Shown: one piece after another, positions 48,612 to 58,182 of the stretch
Numbering within the stretch: position 1 is the first letter of the stretch
How the letters are laid out: each line of letters begins with the position of its first letter
Source: Symbiodinium natans
Lineage: Eukaryota; Sar; Dinophyceae; Suessiales; Symbiodiniaceae
DNA length: 64,000 bases
Direction: 5' to 3'
NCBI GenBank assembly: GCA_905221605.1
Contig: CAJNDS010001113.1
Location: 1,184,163 to 1,248,162, forward strand
Translations under genes and position numbers: made by a program
The notes under the pieces: model-generated
The model's database searches: none
What the model was told of the DNA's origin: nothing
Seen by the model: the letters and a program-made list of their open reading frames with translations, nothing else

Positions 48612-48798
48612 GGGTTTACGAAAAAAAGGGGACCCCGAAAATAGATCCCCAAAATAGTAGGATTCCCTTACAGTAAGGACCCCAATAAGGTACCCTAATT
48701 TCGGAGAAGAAAAACATATGGACATTTTTTTTCGAAAGTAGACCCCCCCAAATAGTAGGATTCCCGTGGAACAAGGACCCCCAAAAGGGAAACCCCCG
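48612..48798. mobile_element. Two adjacent GTTTACGAAAATA-family elements
   Basis: Copy 1 GGGTTTACGAAAAAAAGGGG...CTAATTTCGGAG; copy 2 TTTTTTCGAAAGTAGACCCC...AAACCCCC. A T-rich acceptor (TTTCTCATCCTTTCTTCGCGCCAG, 48812-48835) follows, so the pair may lie in one intron. Confidence 0.5.
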
Positions 48799-48925
48799 GA
48801 TGGGATTTTTTTTTCTCATCCTTTCTTCGCGCCAGTGGAGACTCAAGGCTGCAAGGCCTTGGGCGCTCAGGGCGTCCGATGCTTAGGGTTTAGGGTTGAG
48901 GGTTGAGGGTTTAGGGTTTTTTTTG

Positions 48926-48982
48926 GCGAACTTCAAAGAGAATCAAGTGAAGCCGGACGCCGAAGCCCGACGAACCCTATAG
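48926..48982 (+). CDS. Candidate terminal exon
   Basis: ANFKENQVKPDAEARRTL and TAG at 48980-48982, GC-ending codons, between TTTAGGG-type tracts. Confidence 0.3.
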   Translation, partial: ANFKENQVKPDAEARRTL

Positions 48983-49361
48983 GGTTTAGGGTTCAGGGTT
49001 TAGGGCTTAGGGTTTAGGGTTTTCACCCAAGAACGCCCTGCACAAGTCCCTAAGCCTACAAGGAAACCTAAGCCCGCTAAACTCCAAGTCCTACAGAACT
49101 CTGACCCCTAAACTCTACACCCTCCATAAACCCGAAAAAAACCCTAAAACTTAAGCGAAAGCCCATAAACCCCAAACACCCCTCCGGAACCCTCAACCCT
49201 AAACTCTAAGACTCTAACGCCTAAACCCTAAACCCTAAACCCTAAACCCTAAACCCCTAACCCCTAAACCCTAAACCCCTAACCCCTAGCCCCTGAACCC
49301 TAAACCCTAAACCCTAATCTCAAAGACCCCAAACACCCCGCCAGAGCCCTTCGAGACTCAG

Positions 49362-49433
49362 GTTTCCGGCGTGGCCTCCCTCCTTGCGGCTGAGACCTCC
49401 AATGGCTGTTCGGGGAAGGGGTCTTCGGAAGAG
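49362..49433 (+). CDS. Candidate exon
   Basis: After CGAGACTCAG: VSGVASLLAAETSNGCSGKG..., 24 codons to GTTGAG, phase 0 at both ends. CCCTAAA upstream, TTTAGGG downstream. A second block at 49484-49570 (AKLTEVRRGFLCTAWCCEGC) may follow. Confidence 0.4.
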
Positions 49434-49766
49434 GTTGAGGGTTTAGGGTTTAGGGTTTAGGGTTTAGGGTTTAGGGTTTAGGGCAAAGCTCACGGAAGTT
49501 CGTCGTGGGTTCCTCTGCACTGCGTGGTGCTGCGAAGGCTGCAGGATGTTACTAGTTGGCATCCGCGCATGATCTCACGGTTTGTATTGTATTTGACTAC
49601 GCTCAGGTCTCCAACCCTAAACCCTAAACCCTAAACTTAACACCCTAAACCCTATACCCCAAACCCTAAACCCTAAACCCTAAACCCCAAACCCAAAAGT
49701 CTAAACCCTAAACCCTAAACCCTACAGCGCTAACTCCCCAACCCTTGCTTCAACTGCACAGCACAG

Positions 49767-49942
49767 ATGCCAAGGTGAACTTCAAGGGCTCGCTCTTCTT
49801 TAAGTACTACGAGAAAGGCCGCTGTGAGTTGCAGGGTTTAGGGTTTGGGGTTTTGGGTTTAGGGTTTAGGGTTTCAGGGGATTTGATGGCGGTTTCCCAG
49901 GGGTACGTACCCTTTCGGGAGTTCCTGCAGCAAGGCGTCTAG
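49767..49942 (+). CDS. Two exons around a 42-bp pure telomere-repeat intron
   Basis: Exon 49767-49835 follows CTTCAACTGCACAGCACAG and reads AKVNFKGSLFFKYYEKGRCE..., with strong GC-ending codons, leaving G. Exon 49878-49942 supplies GG for Gly, then DLMAVSQGYVPFREFLQQGV and TAG. The intron 49836-49877 is GTTTAGGGTTTGGGG... to GTTTCAG, nothing but TTTAGGG-type repeat. Product unknown; the aromatic FFKYYEKGR looks like a beta-rich or nuclear-factor-type core, but I cannot name it. Confidence 0.55.
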
Positions 49943-50071
49943 AGTGTTGAAAGAGCATGCTAAACTTTCAACCATATTTTGGGATGCTATCCCCTCGTTC
50001 CCTCATTCCTTCAGTGCCTAAACCCTCAACCCTAAGCCCTAAACCCTAAGCCCCACACCTTAAACCATTAG

Positions 50072-50520
50072 TCCGCGGCCCAAGAGCCGTTCGTCGAGGC
50101 CCGAGCATCCTTCATCTGAAACGTTTCAACCTGCAACCAAAAACCCCGTGTATGTCCCAATCCAATTCAAAAGAGATCAGGAGCGCTTCTACGGGGTTTA
50201 GGGTTTAGGGTTTAGGGTTTAGGGTTTAGGGTTTAGGGTTTAGGGTTTAGGGTGTGTAGGTTCTAGGTGAGTATGGTAATTTTGGGGTAGAAGGGGGTAT
50301 GCACACCCTAAACCCCTCGAAGCCCTCCTGAGCCCTCATAAATCCTAAACCCTAAACCCTAAACCCTAAACCCTAAACCCTGAACCCTAAGCCCTAAGCC
50401 CTAAACCCTAAACCCTAGACCTCCTGATTCGACCGTAAGCCCGAGGCCCTTTCAGCGCCAACGCAAGAAGTGAGGGTGTCCGGAGAGCCACACACACCTC
50501 GAAATCCGCTCTAACCCCTA
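50072..50520 (+). CDS. Exon resembling a ubiquitin-specific protease, plus a possible next exon
   Basis: After AAACCATTAG: RGPRAVRRGPSILHLKRFNL..., ending with GG before GTTTAG at 50196. ILHLKRF closely matches the LxxxHLKRF box of USP-type (C19) ubiquitin hydrolases, which lies upstream of the catalytic His. The remaining catalytic boxes are not visible. Exon 50456-50515 (after CCCTTTCAG) completes GGC and reads ANARSEGVRRATHTSKSAL. A competing frame in the first block (SAAQEPFVEARASFI, stop) is short. Confidence 0.35.
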
Positions 50521-50540
50521 CCCCCTAAGCCCTAAATCCA

Positions 50541-50690
50541 GACACCTTCACTTCGTTGCTGAGTGAGTACACTTTGCACTTTTTGGGATACTAGAATCCC
50601 CTATAGAACTCAAAGTGTACACTTTTAGGGGGCTTATGAGCTCAGCAGCTAAGCTAAAGCTCCAAAACCCCACACCCACAACCGTAACCC
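50541..50690 (+). CDS. Two short blocks joined across an inverted-repeat intron
   Basis: DTFTSLL leaves A before GTGAGT (50563). After GAGCTCAG (50645) the carried A makes ACA, then AKLKLQNPTPTTV. The 83-bp intron has inverted ends (GTACACTTTG...CAAAGTGTACAC). Confidence 0.3.
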
Positions 50691-50819
50691 TTACGTCTTA
50701 ACCACACCCCAAACCCTGAATCCCCAGACTCCTAAACTCTCGAAAACCTCTGAACCCTAAACCCTAAACCCTAAACCCTAAACCCAAAACCCAAAACCCT
50801 GAACCCTAACCCTAAACAC

Positions 50820-51436
50820 TTAACCCTTAAACCCCTAAACCCTAAACCCCTAAAACCCCTAAAACCCCTAAAACCCCTAAACCCCTAAACCCCTAAACCC
50901 CTAAACCCCTAAACCCCTAAACCCCTAAACCCCTAAACCCCTAAACCCCTAAACCCCTAAACCCCTAAACCCCTAAACCCCTAAACCCCTAAACCCCTAA
51001 ACCCCTAAAAACCCCTAAAAACCCCTAAACCCCTAAACCCCTAAACCCCTAAACCCCTAAACCCCTAAACCCCTAAACCCCCCCTAAACCCCTAAACCCC
51101 TAAAAACCCCCTAAACCCTAAACCCCTAAACCCCTAACCCCTAAAACCCCTAAAACCCCTAAACCCCTAAACCCCTAAACCCCTAAACCCCTAAACCCCT
51201 AAACTAAACCCCTACCCCTAAACCCCTTAAACCCCTAAACCCCTAAACCCCTAAACCCCTAAACCCCTAAACCCCTAAACCCCTAAACCCCTAAACCCCT
51301 AAACCCCTAAACCCCTAAACCCCTAAACCCCTAAACCCCTAAACCCCTAAACCCCTAAACCCCTAAACCCCTAAACCCCTAAACCCCTAAACCCCTAAAC
51401 CCCTAAACCCCTAAACCCCTAAACCCCTAAACCCTA
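50820..51436. repeat. CCCCTAAA octamer array
   Basis: About 70 copies of an eight-base unit with one extra C, instead of the seven-base unit found elsewhere, returning to CCCTAAA near 51431. A locally homogenised variant. Confidence 0.9.
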
Positions 51437-51513
51437 AACCCTAAACCCTAAACCCTAAACCCTAAACCCCCAACCCAACGAGCCCTGTCGGCTTGAGAGC
51501 TCTCACTTTGTAG

Positions 51514-51584
51514 GTGGCGACCTCATCATCGAGCAATATGGTGGTGATGACACCCTGTGTCTGGCCCTTCCATTATGGGGCTTT
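51514..51584 (+). CDS. Candidate exon
   Basis: GAGCTCTCACTTTGTAG then GGDLIIEQYGGDDTLCLALP..., to GTAGTT; GC-ending codons. CCCCTAAA array upstream. A partial copy of CCCTTCCATTATGG recurs at 51668. A further acceptor (TTTCCCTGTACAG, 51825) leads to DVAEASFGFG. Confidence 0.45.
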
Positions 51585-52108
51585 GTAGTTTGGGGTTTGG
51601 GGGTTTAGGGTTTAGGGTTTAGGGTTTGGGGGTTTAGGGTTTAGGGTTTCGGGTTCCGAAAACAGGGCCCTTCCATTTTGGGGTTGTGGCTTAGGGTTTG
51701 GGGGTTGAGGGTTTGGAGGTTTGTGGTGGGTTGAGCGTTTAGGGTTTGGGGGTTTAGGCTATAGGGTTCCGAAAATGGAGGCTTTGCCCTTGTGAATCCT
51801 ACCTTGTATCATTTCCCTGTACAGATGTAGCCGAGGCTTCATTCGGCTTTGGGGGTTTAGGGTTTTGGGTGGGTTTAGGGTTTAGGGCTTAGGGCTTAGG
51901 GCTTAGGGTTTAGGGTTTAGGGTTTAGGGTTTAGGGTTTGGGGTTCCACATGTTACATGGGGGGTTAGCTCGGGGTTCGGGGCTTTGGGCCCCTGGGCTT
52001 CCTTACCATAGGGGCCCCCTTCTTCTGGTTCCTGTGGGGTTTAGGGTTTGGGGTTTAGGGTTTAGGGTTTAGGGTTTGGGGTTTAGGGTTTAGGGTTTAG
52101 GGTTTCAG

Positions 52109-52174
52109 GCTCAGGGAAAATTGTACCAGGATCACATACAGAAGCCCGAAACTAAGGCTACGTCGGACCTATGG
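52109..52174 (+). CDS. Candidate exon before the palindromic array
   Basis: After GGTTTCAG: AQGKLYQDHIQKPETKATSD..., 22 codons to GTAGGT at 52175, a good donor that is also the first unit of the TAGGCCTA array. Confidence 0.4.
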
Positions 52175-53037
52175 GTAGGTCTACCCTAGGCCTACGGGTA
52201 GCCTATGTACAGGCCTACGTAGAGGCTATGCGAGGCTTCCTATAGGCGTATCCGTAGGCCTACGAGTGGGCTACTGGTAGGCCTCCCCGTAGGCCTACCA
52301 GTCGCCTATTGACAGGCCTACCAGTAGGGCTGTGGATAGCCTACCGGTAGGCCTACCCGTAGGGCTGCGGGTAGGCTGCCGGTAGGCCTATCCGTAGGCC
52401 TACGGGTAGGCTACCGGCAGGCCTACCCGTAGGCCCATGGGTAGGCTACCAGTAGGCCTGCCCATAGGCGTGTAGGTATGCTACCGCCTCGGGCGTACGC
52501 CCTGGACCGAGCCCCAGGACTCGAGAAACGACGAAAGCACCCGTCAAACTGCTCCCTAAATTCTCAACCCGAGACATCATGTGCATCCGTAAAAGAAATC
52601 ACGCACGCATGGACTCTTAGGCCCTCCTTTTTGTGCCCGAGCCCCAGCCCCGAGATCATCACTACTACTATGCCTCGACTACGTATAAGCCTGCGGGTAG
52701 GGCTGCCGGTCGCCTACCCGTAGGCCTGCGGGTAGGCCTACCGGTAGCCTGCCCGTAGGCCTGCGGGTCGGCCCATAGATAGCTTACTTATAGGCCTGCG
52801 ACCAGGCCTACCGGTAGCATACCTACACGCCTATGGGCAGGCCTACCGGTGGCCTACCCATAGGCCTCCGCGGGTAGGCCTGCCGGTAGCCTACCCGTAG
52901 GCCGACGGATAGGCGGGTAGGCCTACGCATAGGCTGCCCGTGGCCCTTTGATACGTCTACGGGTAGGCCACACGAGGGCCTACGGATAGGCCTACGCGTA
53001 GGCTGCCGCAGACTCTACCGACAGGCCTACGCGTAGC
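52175..53037. repeat. Palindromic GTAGGCCTAC array
   Basis: Units such as TACGGGTAGGCCTACCGGTA recur every 10-15 bp. Each is itself a palindrome around AGGCCT, and the array is interrupted by a unique insert (about 52489-52680). It contains no telomere repeat. Frames through it (52478-52723) are not credible genes. Confidence 0.85.
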
Positions 53038-53098
53038 CAGCCCTAAGCCCTAAGCCCCTAAACCCCTAAACCCCTAACCCCTAAACCCCTAAACCCAG

Positions 53099-53247
53099 AA
53101 GGCCTTCTGCAAACCGCATCCGAGCCCAACACGCCGGGGATACCACAGGAACATGTAGGGTTTGGGGCCATGGACCCCGGAAAACTCCTGCGGCCGTTGG
53201 GCTTCTTTACCCAGGATCACTGCTTGAAGCGGACACTGCCTATCTAA
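53099..53247 (+). CDS. Candidate terminal exon
   Basis: After AAACCCAG: GLLQTASEPNTPGIPQEHVG..., MDPGKLLRPLGFFTQDHCLK, TAA at 53245-53247; 49 codons with moderate bias. A shorter alternative (KAFCKPHPSPTRRGYHRN, donor GTAGGG) joins the 52109 exon in phase 0. Confidence 0.35.
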
Positions 53248-53471
53248 CTTTGAGCGGGTATTTTGGGGTAGCTTTAAGTATGTGTGTGCAGGCGTTGCAA
53301 AATTCTAAGCCCGCAGCCTAAACCCTAAACCCAAAACCCTAAAACCCATCAAACCGAAGGAATGTTCCAGGGTTTGCCGGGCTTCAGTCTGAAGCTTGCA
53401 AAATTTGAGCCCGAAACCCTAAACCCTAAACTCTAAACCCTAAGCCTTCTTGTGACTTGTTCGTTGCTCAG

Positions 53472-53537
53472 GAAGTGTCTGGGCCACCGAACCGTATTCA
53501 GGTGTCTGGACGCCACGTGGATGCGTTGATCATGTGA
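53472..53537 (+). CDS. Candidate terminal exon
   Basis: TTGTTCGTTGCTCAG then EVSGPPNRIQVSGRHVDALI..., TGA at 53535-53537. Confidence 0.35.
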   Translation, partial: EVSGPPNRIQVSGRHVDALIM

Positions 53538-53614
53538 TCATGGAGGGCTTTGGTGACACTGCCAGTATCGGTAGAGGTCGTCAGGTGTATATGCCTGGAT
53601 TCTAGATATTTTAG

Positions 53615-53779
53615 ATGTCTGCGCATGAATTCAAGACCCCTGCACGCGCAACGGCGCAGAACTCGGCGACCGTGTCAGTAGGCGAGCATTCCCTAGAGTA
53701 TTCCCTCGACTCAAAGTCCCAAACTTTGAGCCTCAGACATCTTATTGCACTCCTTGTCGCATGCAGATGGTTTGAATAG
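53615..53779 (+). CDS. 54-codon complete frame
   Basis: ATG to TAG: MSAHEFKTPARATAQNSATV, SLEYSLDSKSQTLSLRHLIA, LLVACRWFE. Serine-rich with a hydrophobic end. It lies in unique DNA without telomere repeats. Product unknown. Confidence 0.35.
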   Translation: MSAHEFKTPARATAQNSATVSVGEHSLEYSLDSKSQTLSLRHLIALLVACRWFE

Positions 53780-53931
53780 CAAGGTATTCAAGATGCAGCT
53801 CTCTGGTAGCCACAGGCCCGAGACCCCCCTTTGTTCAGGTGGAGTTTGGGGTTTGGGCAGCAGTTCTGCTTTTTGAACTCAAGGAACTCCCAAACGCAAT
53901 AATGGCTTAAGGTAGGACTCGTTTCACCAGC

Positions 53932-54060
53932 CCTAAACCCCAAACCCCAAACCCCAAACCCCAAACCCCAAACCCCAAACCCCAAACCCCAAACCCCAAA
54001 CCCCAAACCCCAAACCCCAAACCCCAAATCCCAAATCCCAAATCCCAAATCCCAAACCCT
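53932..54060. repeat. CCCCAAA array
   Basis: About 14 perfect copies of the CCCCAAA variant, then CCCAAAT, then CCCTAAA. The minus frame 53788-54048 is its translation. Confidence 0.9.
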
Positions 54061-54471
54061 AAACCCTAAACCCGAAACCCGAAACCCGAAACCCTAAACA
54101 CGAGGGAGAACAAACCCTTCAGAAGTTCGAAAGCCCCTCTTCCTCCTAAGGCCCTCAACGGCGACCCTTGAAACGAAACTGGTTCATGGGTGGTTATGTC
54201 GGGTTTCGGGTTTGGGGGTTTAGGTGTTTATGCTGAGTTGATGATGAGTTTACGGGTTTATGAGTTAAAATGAAGGTACACCAGATCAAGGCGGGTAGAT
54301 GGAGTGTTGTCCTCTGTCTATCCCAAAAAAATCCCCCATGAGCCTCCAAGTGACAGCCCTAAGCGCGCCCGACCCAGGATCCTTTCCGTGGCTTGCCGGA
54401 AAGACGGGGTGGGCTTAGAGTTTAGGGCTTAGGGTTCAGGGTTTAGGGGATCAGTGTTCAGGCTTAGGGTG

Positions 54472-55002
54472 ATGAAGACCACCGCTTCCGGATTTGAGTC
54501 CTCCGGTGTCTCAGGTTCCTCCACCCTACCCTTGAAACCTTAAACCCCAAACCCTAAACCCCACATAAACCCTAAATATCCGAAACCCTGCACCTGCGCT
54601 GCATAGGTCTCCTTGAAAAGGGAGTGCCAATCAACTCTTCTTTGCAAGTAGCAGACGCCCCTCTGGAATCGAATAGGGCTTGGGGGGGTCAAGGTTTGAG
54701 GTTTGGGGTTGGGGCCCAAACCCCTAAACCCTAAACCCTAAACCCTAAACCCTAAACCCCAAACCCTAAACCCTAAACCCTAAACCCTAAACCCTAAACC
54801 CTAAACCCTAAACCCTAAACCCTAAAACCTAAACCCTAAACCCTAAACCCTAAACCCTAAACCCTAAACCCTAAACCCTAAACCCTAAACCCTAAACCCT
54901 AAACCCTAGCCTCATGAACCTCCAAGTAACCCAGGAATCGAGATGTTCGATGAGGAGACGGGCAGCCGTCGCTCAGACGAGTTTTGGCGCCTCCAGGGCT
55001 GA
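54472..55002 (+). CDS. Complete three-exon small gene
   Basis: Exon 1, 54472-54514: ATG, MKTTASGFESSGVS, leaves G, donor GTTCCT. Exon 2, 54607-54687 (after GCTGCATAG): split GGT, LLEKGVPINSSLQVADAPLE..., leaves G, donor GTCAAG. Exon 3, 54935-55002 (after AACCCAG): split GGA, IEMFDEETGSRRSDEFWRLQ, G, TGA. The total is 192 nt, 63 residues, with start, two in-phase joins and stop. Intron 2 (247 bp) is mostly CCCTAAA. Exon 3 has very strong GC-ending codons and is acidic. No family recognised; it could also be the end of a larger gene. Confidence 0.5.
54716..54907. repeat. CCCTAAA tract inside a proposed intron
   Basis: About 27 copies, one CCCCAAA. Confidence 0.95.
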
Positions 55003-55163
55003 CACGCCAAGGGGGGTTTGGGTTTAGGGTTTAGGGTTTAGGGTTTAGGGTTTAGGGTTTGGGGTTTGGGGTTTGGGGTTTGGGGTTTGGGGTTTGGGGT
55101 TTAGGGTTTAGGGTGTAGGGTGTAGGGTATAGGGTGTAGGGTTTAGGATTTAGGGTTTCGGGA

Positions 55164-55301
55164 TTAGGCAAAGAGAATAGTAGCATAGTAACAATCAAAC
55201 AAAGTAGGAAGAAGAATCGACATCATAACAGCCAGTAAGCCCACTACATCCATATTAATAGGGGCAATAGTAAGAATCACCGTCAAGAGAAAGAATGACA
55301 T
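55164..55301 (-). CDS. 45-codon hydrophobic frame in an AT-rich patch
   Basis: ATG at 55301 to TAA at 55164: MSFFLLTVILTIAPINMDVV, GLLAVMMSILLPTLFDCYYA. Two potential membrane spans, codons AT-ending, unlike neighbours. Could be an organellar or otherwise foreign fragment, or chance in T-rich DNA. Confidence 0.3.
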   Translation of the reverse strand: MSFFLLTVILTIAPINMDVVGLLAVMMSILLPTLFDCYYATILFA

Positions 55302-55330
55302 AGCTGAAGGTTTCACGGGGGGCTGGGGCT

Positions 55331-55465
55331 CAGGTTCATGGGTACTTATAAGTAGGGTTTAGGGTTTAGGGTTTAGGATTTAGGGTTTAGGGTTTAGGGT
55401 AGGTAGCCCAAGTAAGGTTACCACAATAGTTGTCCTACTTGTAGAAGTACTCATGAAGCTCCAAG
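55331..55465. mobile_element. GGAGGTTCATG-family element with TTTAGGG inside
   Basis: CAGGTTCATGGGTACTTATA at the left; GTACTCATGAAGCTCCAAG at the right; about six TTTAGGG copies within. Confidence 0.45.
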
Positions 55466-55950
55466 TAACCCCGACAGGGGCCCATGCTTACGGAGCTCCA
55501 ACCCTAAACCCTCGTGCGACTCGTTGGGAGTACGGCGATACCGGCTATACCCCAGAACGGTAGCCAACGAACCACCCAAACCGTTTAAGGAACCCCGTTC
55601 AACTTCTCAACCCTAAAACCTACACCCCGTACGCTATTCCCAATTCCTGGCCATTTTGCGCCCTGCCCCTTCGGAGTCCCCAAGACCAGGGATTCAGGGA
55701 TGCAGGGCTTAACGTTTGGGATTTGGGGTTTAGGGTTTAGGGCTAGGGTTTAGGGTTCAGGGTTGAGGGTTGAGGGTTTAGGGTTTAGGGTTTAGGGCTC
55801 TGAATCAAACAGTCAGGTCTGGAGGGTTTAGGGCCCTCCGAGGTTCGGGGGTACTGATGAGAAGGGGGGGCTATAAGTAATCAGGGTTTAGGGTTTAGGG
55901 TTTAGGGTTTAGGGTTTAGGGTGTCGGGTTTCCTGCCCCCGAAATCGCAG

Positions 55951-56265
55951 AGCCCTGAGAGCCTCTGAACCTCCCAGGTACCAACAGCCAAAGCCTTCTG
56001 TTCTTTAGGGAGGGTCCGTTACTCACGGTTCCCTAAACTCCCCACTCTCCCAAAGGCTCCCTAAGCCTTAAGCTTCGCGAAGGTTCCCTAGCTACCGACC
56101 CCCCATGAACCCACCCCCACCCTTAAGGACCCTATAAGATCTCAACCCCCAGTCAACCGGCGCTGCCAGGACGTGCGGGGCCCTTCATCAAGGGCATGTT
56201 ACTTGGCCTTTCAGTTGTTCTGTAACATGGTGGCGATGAGCCCATATGTACTTCACACAACATGA
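55951..56265 (+). CDS. Two candidate exons
   Basis: 55951-55977 (after CGAAATCGCAG: ALRASEPP, leaves AG, donor GTACCA) and 56170-56265 (after CGCTGCCAG). In the second block two frames are open: DVRGPSSRACYLAFQLFCNM (phase 0, stop 56263) and, phase-matched, TCGALHQGHVTWPFSCSV. Confidence 0.3.
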
Positions 56266-56454
56266 AACCGCGTTAGGCGCTGCAAAATACACAGTTTTAA
56301 GTAGCATGTTATGTATAGAGTCTACTCTGTGCATTTGTTGTGCTTGATTAGATATTCTACAGGACATAGGATTACATAGGATCTATATATAAGATACTCC
56401 CTATTGACTGTTTAGTACTCTATTTGAGCTTACATGAGATTATATGGTACGTAG

Positions 56455-56757
56455 TAAACCCTAAACCCTCAACCCTAAAACCCTAAACCTTTCAACTCCA
56501 AACCCCTAAAATCCTAACGCCCGAACCCCAAACCCTAAACCCCTACCCCTAGGACCCTCAGCCCTAAACCCTAACCCCTAAACCTTAAACCCTAAACCCT
56601 AACCCCTAAACCCTAAACCCTAAACCCTAAACCCTAAACCCCTAACCCCTAAACCCTAAACCCTAAACCCTAAACCCTAAACCCCTAACCTCTAAACCCT
56701 AAACCCTAAACCCTAAACCCTAAACCCTAAAGCCTAAACCCTAAACCCTAAACCCTC
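56455..56757. repeat. CCCTAAA / CCCCTAAA mixed block
   Basis: About 40 C-strand units, with the pair CCCCTAACCCCTAAA recurring. Confidence 0.9.
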
Positions 56758-56769
56758 GCTCTTGGCCAG

Positions 56770-56826
56770 GTTCGAAGGCGACCTCAAGGCCATGGGCATC
56801 GAGTTCGAGAAGGCGGATTCGGGGCG
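56770..56826 (+). CDS. Candidate exon
   Basis: After CTCTTGGCCAG: FEGDLKAMGIEFEKADSG with near-uniform GC-ending codons. CCCTAAA upstream, TTTAGGG downstream. Confidence 0.45.
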
Positions 56827-57105
56827 GAGGGGCTTAGGGTTCAGGAGCTTAGGGTTTAGGGGCTTAGGGGAATAGGGTTTAGGGTTTAGGGTTTTGGGGT
56901 ATAGGGTTTAGGGTTTAGGGTTTGGTGTTTTGGGGTTTTGGGGTCTTGGGGTTTAGGGGTTTAGGGGTTTAGGGGTTTAGGGGTTTAAGGGTTTAAGGGT
57001 TCTGGGGTTTAGGGTTTAGGGGGGTTGAGGGTTGGGGAATCAGGAACGAGGATCCAGAGCAGGTGCTTCCCTGTTTTTAGGGTTTAGAGGTTCCGCCCCT
57101 TTAAG

Positions 57106-57184
57106 GCAAAAAGAGGCTCCCTTTTTCTGCCTCGGTTACCCGTTGGTCTACGGAGAAGTTCTCTTCTCAACCCAGCATCTCTGA
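57106..57184 (+). CDS. Candidate terminal exon
   Basis: CCCCTTTAAG then QKEAPFFCLGYPLVYGEVLF..., TGA at 57182-57184. Confidence 0.3.
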
Positions 57185-57290
57185 GGGCGTAATCCTTTTT
57201 GTTGGGGGATGGGTCCCGCAGCCTAAGCCATAAGCCCTAAGCCCCAAGAGCCCTAAGCCTGGCTCACGGTAAAAGACGCCTGAATTCTAG

Positions 57291-57344
57291 GATCAAGGGC
57301 TTATGTTGGACGGGCTCATTCTTTTATCTTTCTTTTACTCGCCC
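57291..57344 (+). CDS. Candidate exon, hydrophobic
   Basis: GAATTCTAG then DQGLMLDGLILLSFFYSP and GTGAAC; 18 codons. Confidence 0.3.
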
Positions 57345-57700
57345 GTGAACAAATCCCCGAAATAGGAGCACGAATAATCTTCTCTTTTGGTCTTTTATCA
57401 CGAGCGAATACATGAATTACCAAGAAAACCCAATAAAATAAGCTCACGCGTCTTGCAATTATTATTTCGTTCCTTTCACAATAAAAATCATGCGTTTACA
57501 CGGGTGAGCCGACATTTGCCCCAGAGCCCCTATTAAATAATGTAGGAACGAAGGTAGCAAAGTTAAGGTCTTTAGGGTGGATTTCTTGTTTCCTTATGCA
57601 CGAACGAATACTATTATTATCTTCTCTCGCCCACTTGTTACCCCATGGAATTATCTTCTCCAAACCTACAGTATTATAGGATCACCCGGGATATCACCAA
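57345..57700. other. AT-rich unique region
   Basis: Low GC, with recurrent short motifs (CTCGCCCGTG, CACGAGCGAA, CACGGGTGAG, CACGAACGAA). No convincing frame; possibly intronic or a decayed mobile element. Confidence 0.4.
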
Positions 57701-57784
57701 GAGCCCTAAACCATAAACCCGAAACCCTAAACCCTAAACCCTAGACCCCCTACCCTCTACCCTCTACCCTAAACCCTAAACCCT

Positions 57785-57965
57785 AAACCACCCTAAACCA
57801 CCCTAAACCACCCTAAACCACCCTAAACCACCCTAAACCCTAAACCACCCTAAAGCACCCTAAAGCACCCTAAAGCACCCTAAAGCACCCTAAAGCACCC
57901 TAAACCACCCTAAACCACCCTAAACCACCCTAAACCACCCTAAACCACCCTAAACCACCCTAAAC
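57785..57965. repeat. CCCTAAACCA decamer array
   Basis: About 17 units of ten bases, including a run of CCCTAAAGCA, embedded in CCCTAAA. A second local unit-length variant. Confidence 0.9.
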
Positions 57966-58182
57966 CCTAAGCCCCAAACCCTAAACCCTAAACCCTAAAC
58001 CCTAAACCCTAAACCCTAAACCTTTCACCACCCTAAACCACCCTAAACCCTAAACCCTAAGCCCCAAACCCTAAACCCTAAACCACCCTAAACCCTAAAC
58101 CCTAAGCCCCAAACCCTAAACCCTAAACCCTAAACCCTAAGCCCCAAACCCTAAACCCTAAACCCTAAACCCTAAGCACCCC

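Noticed and set aside
52478-52723. 81-codon plus frame in the palindromic array
   Set aside because: Half lies in the TAGGCCTA array; the unique half has no splice or codon support.
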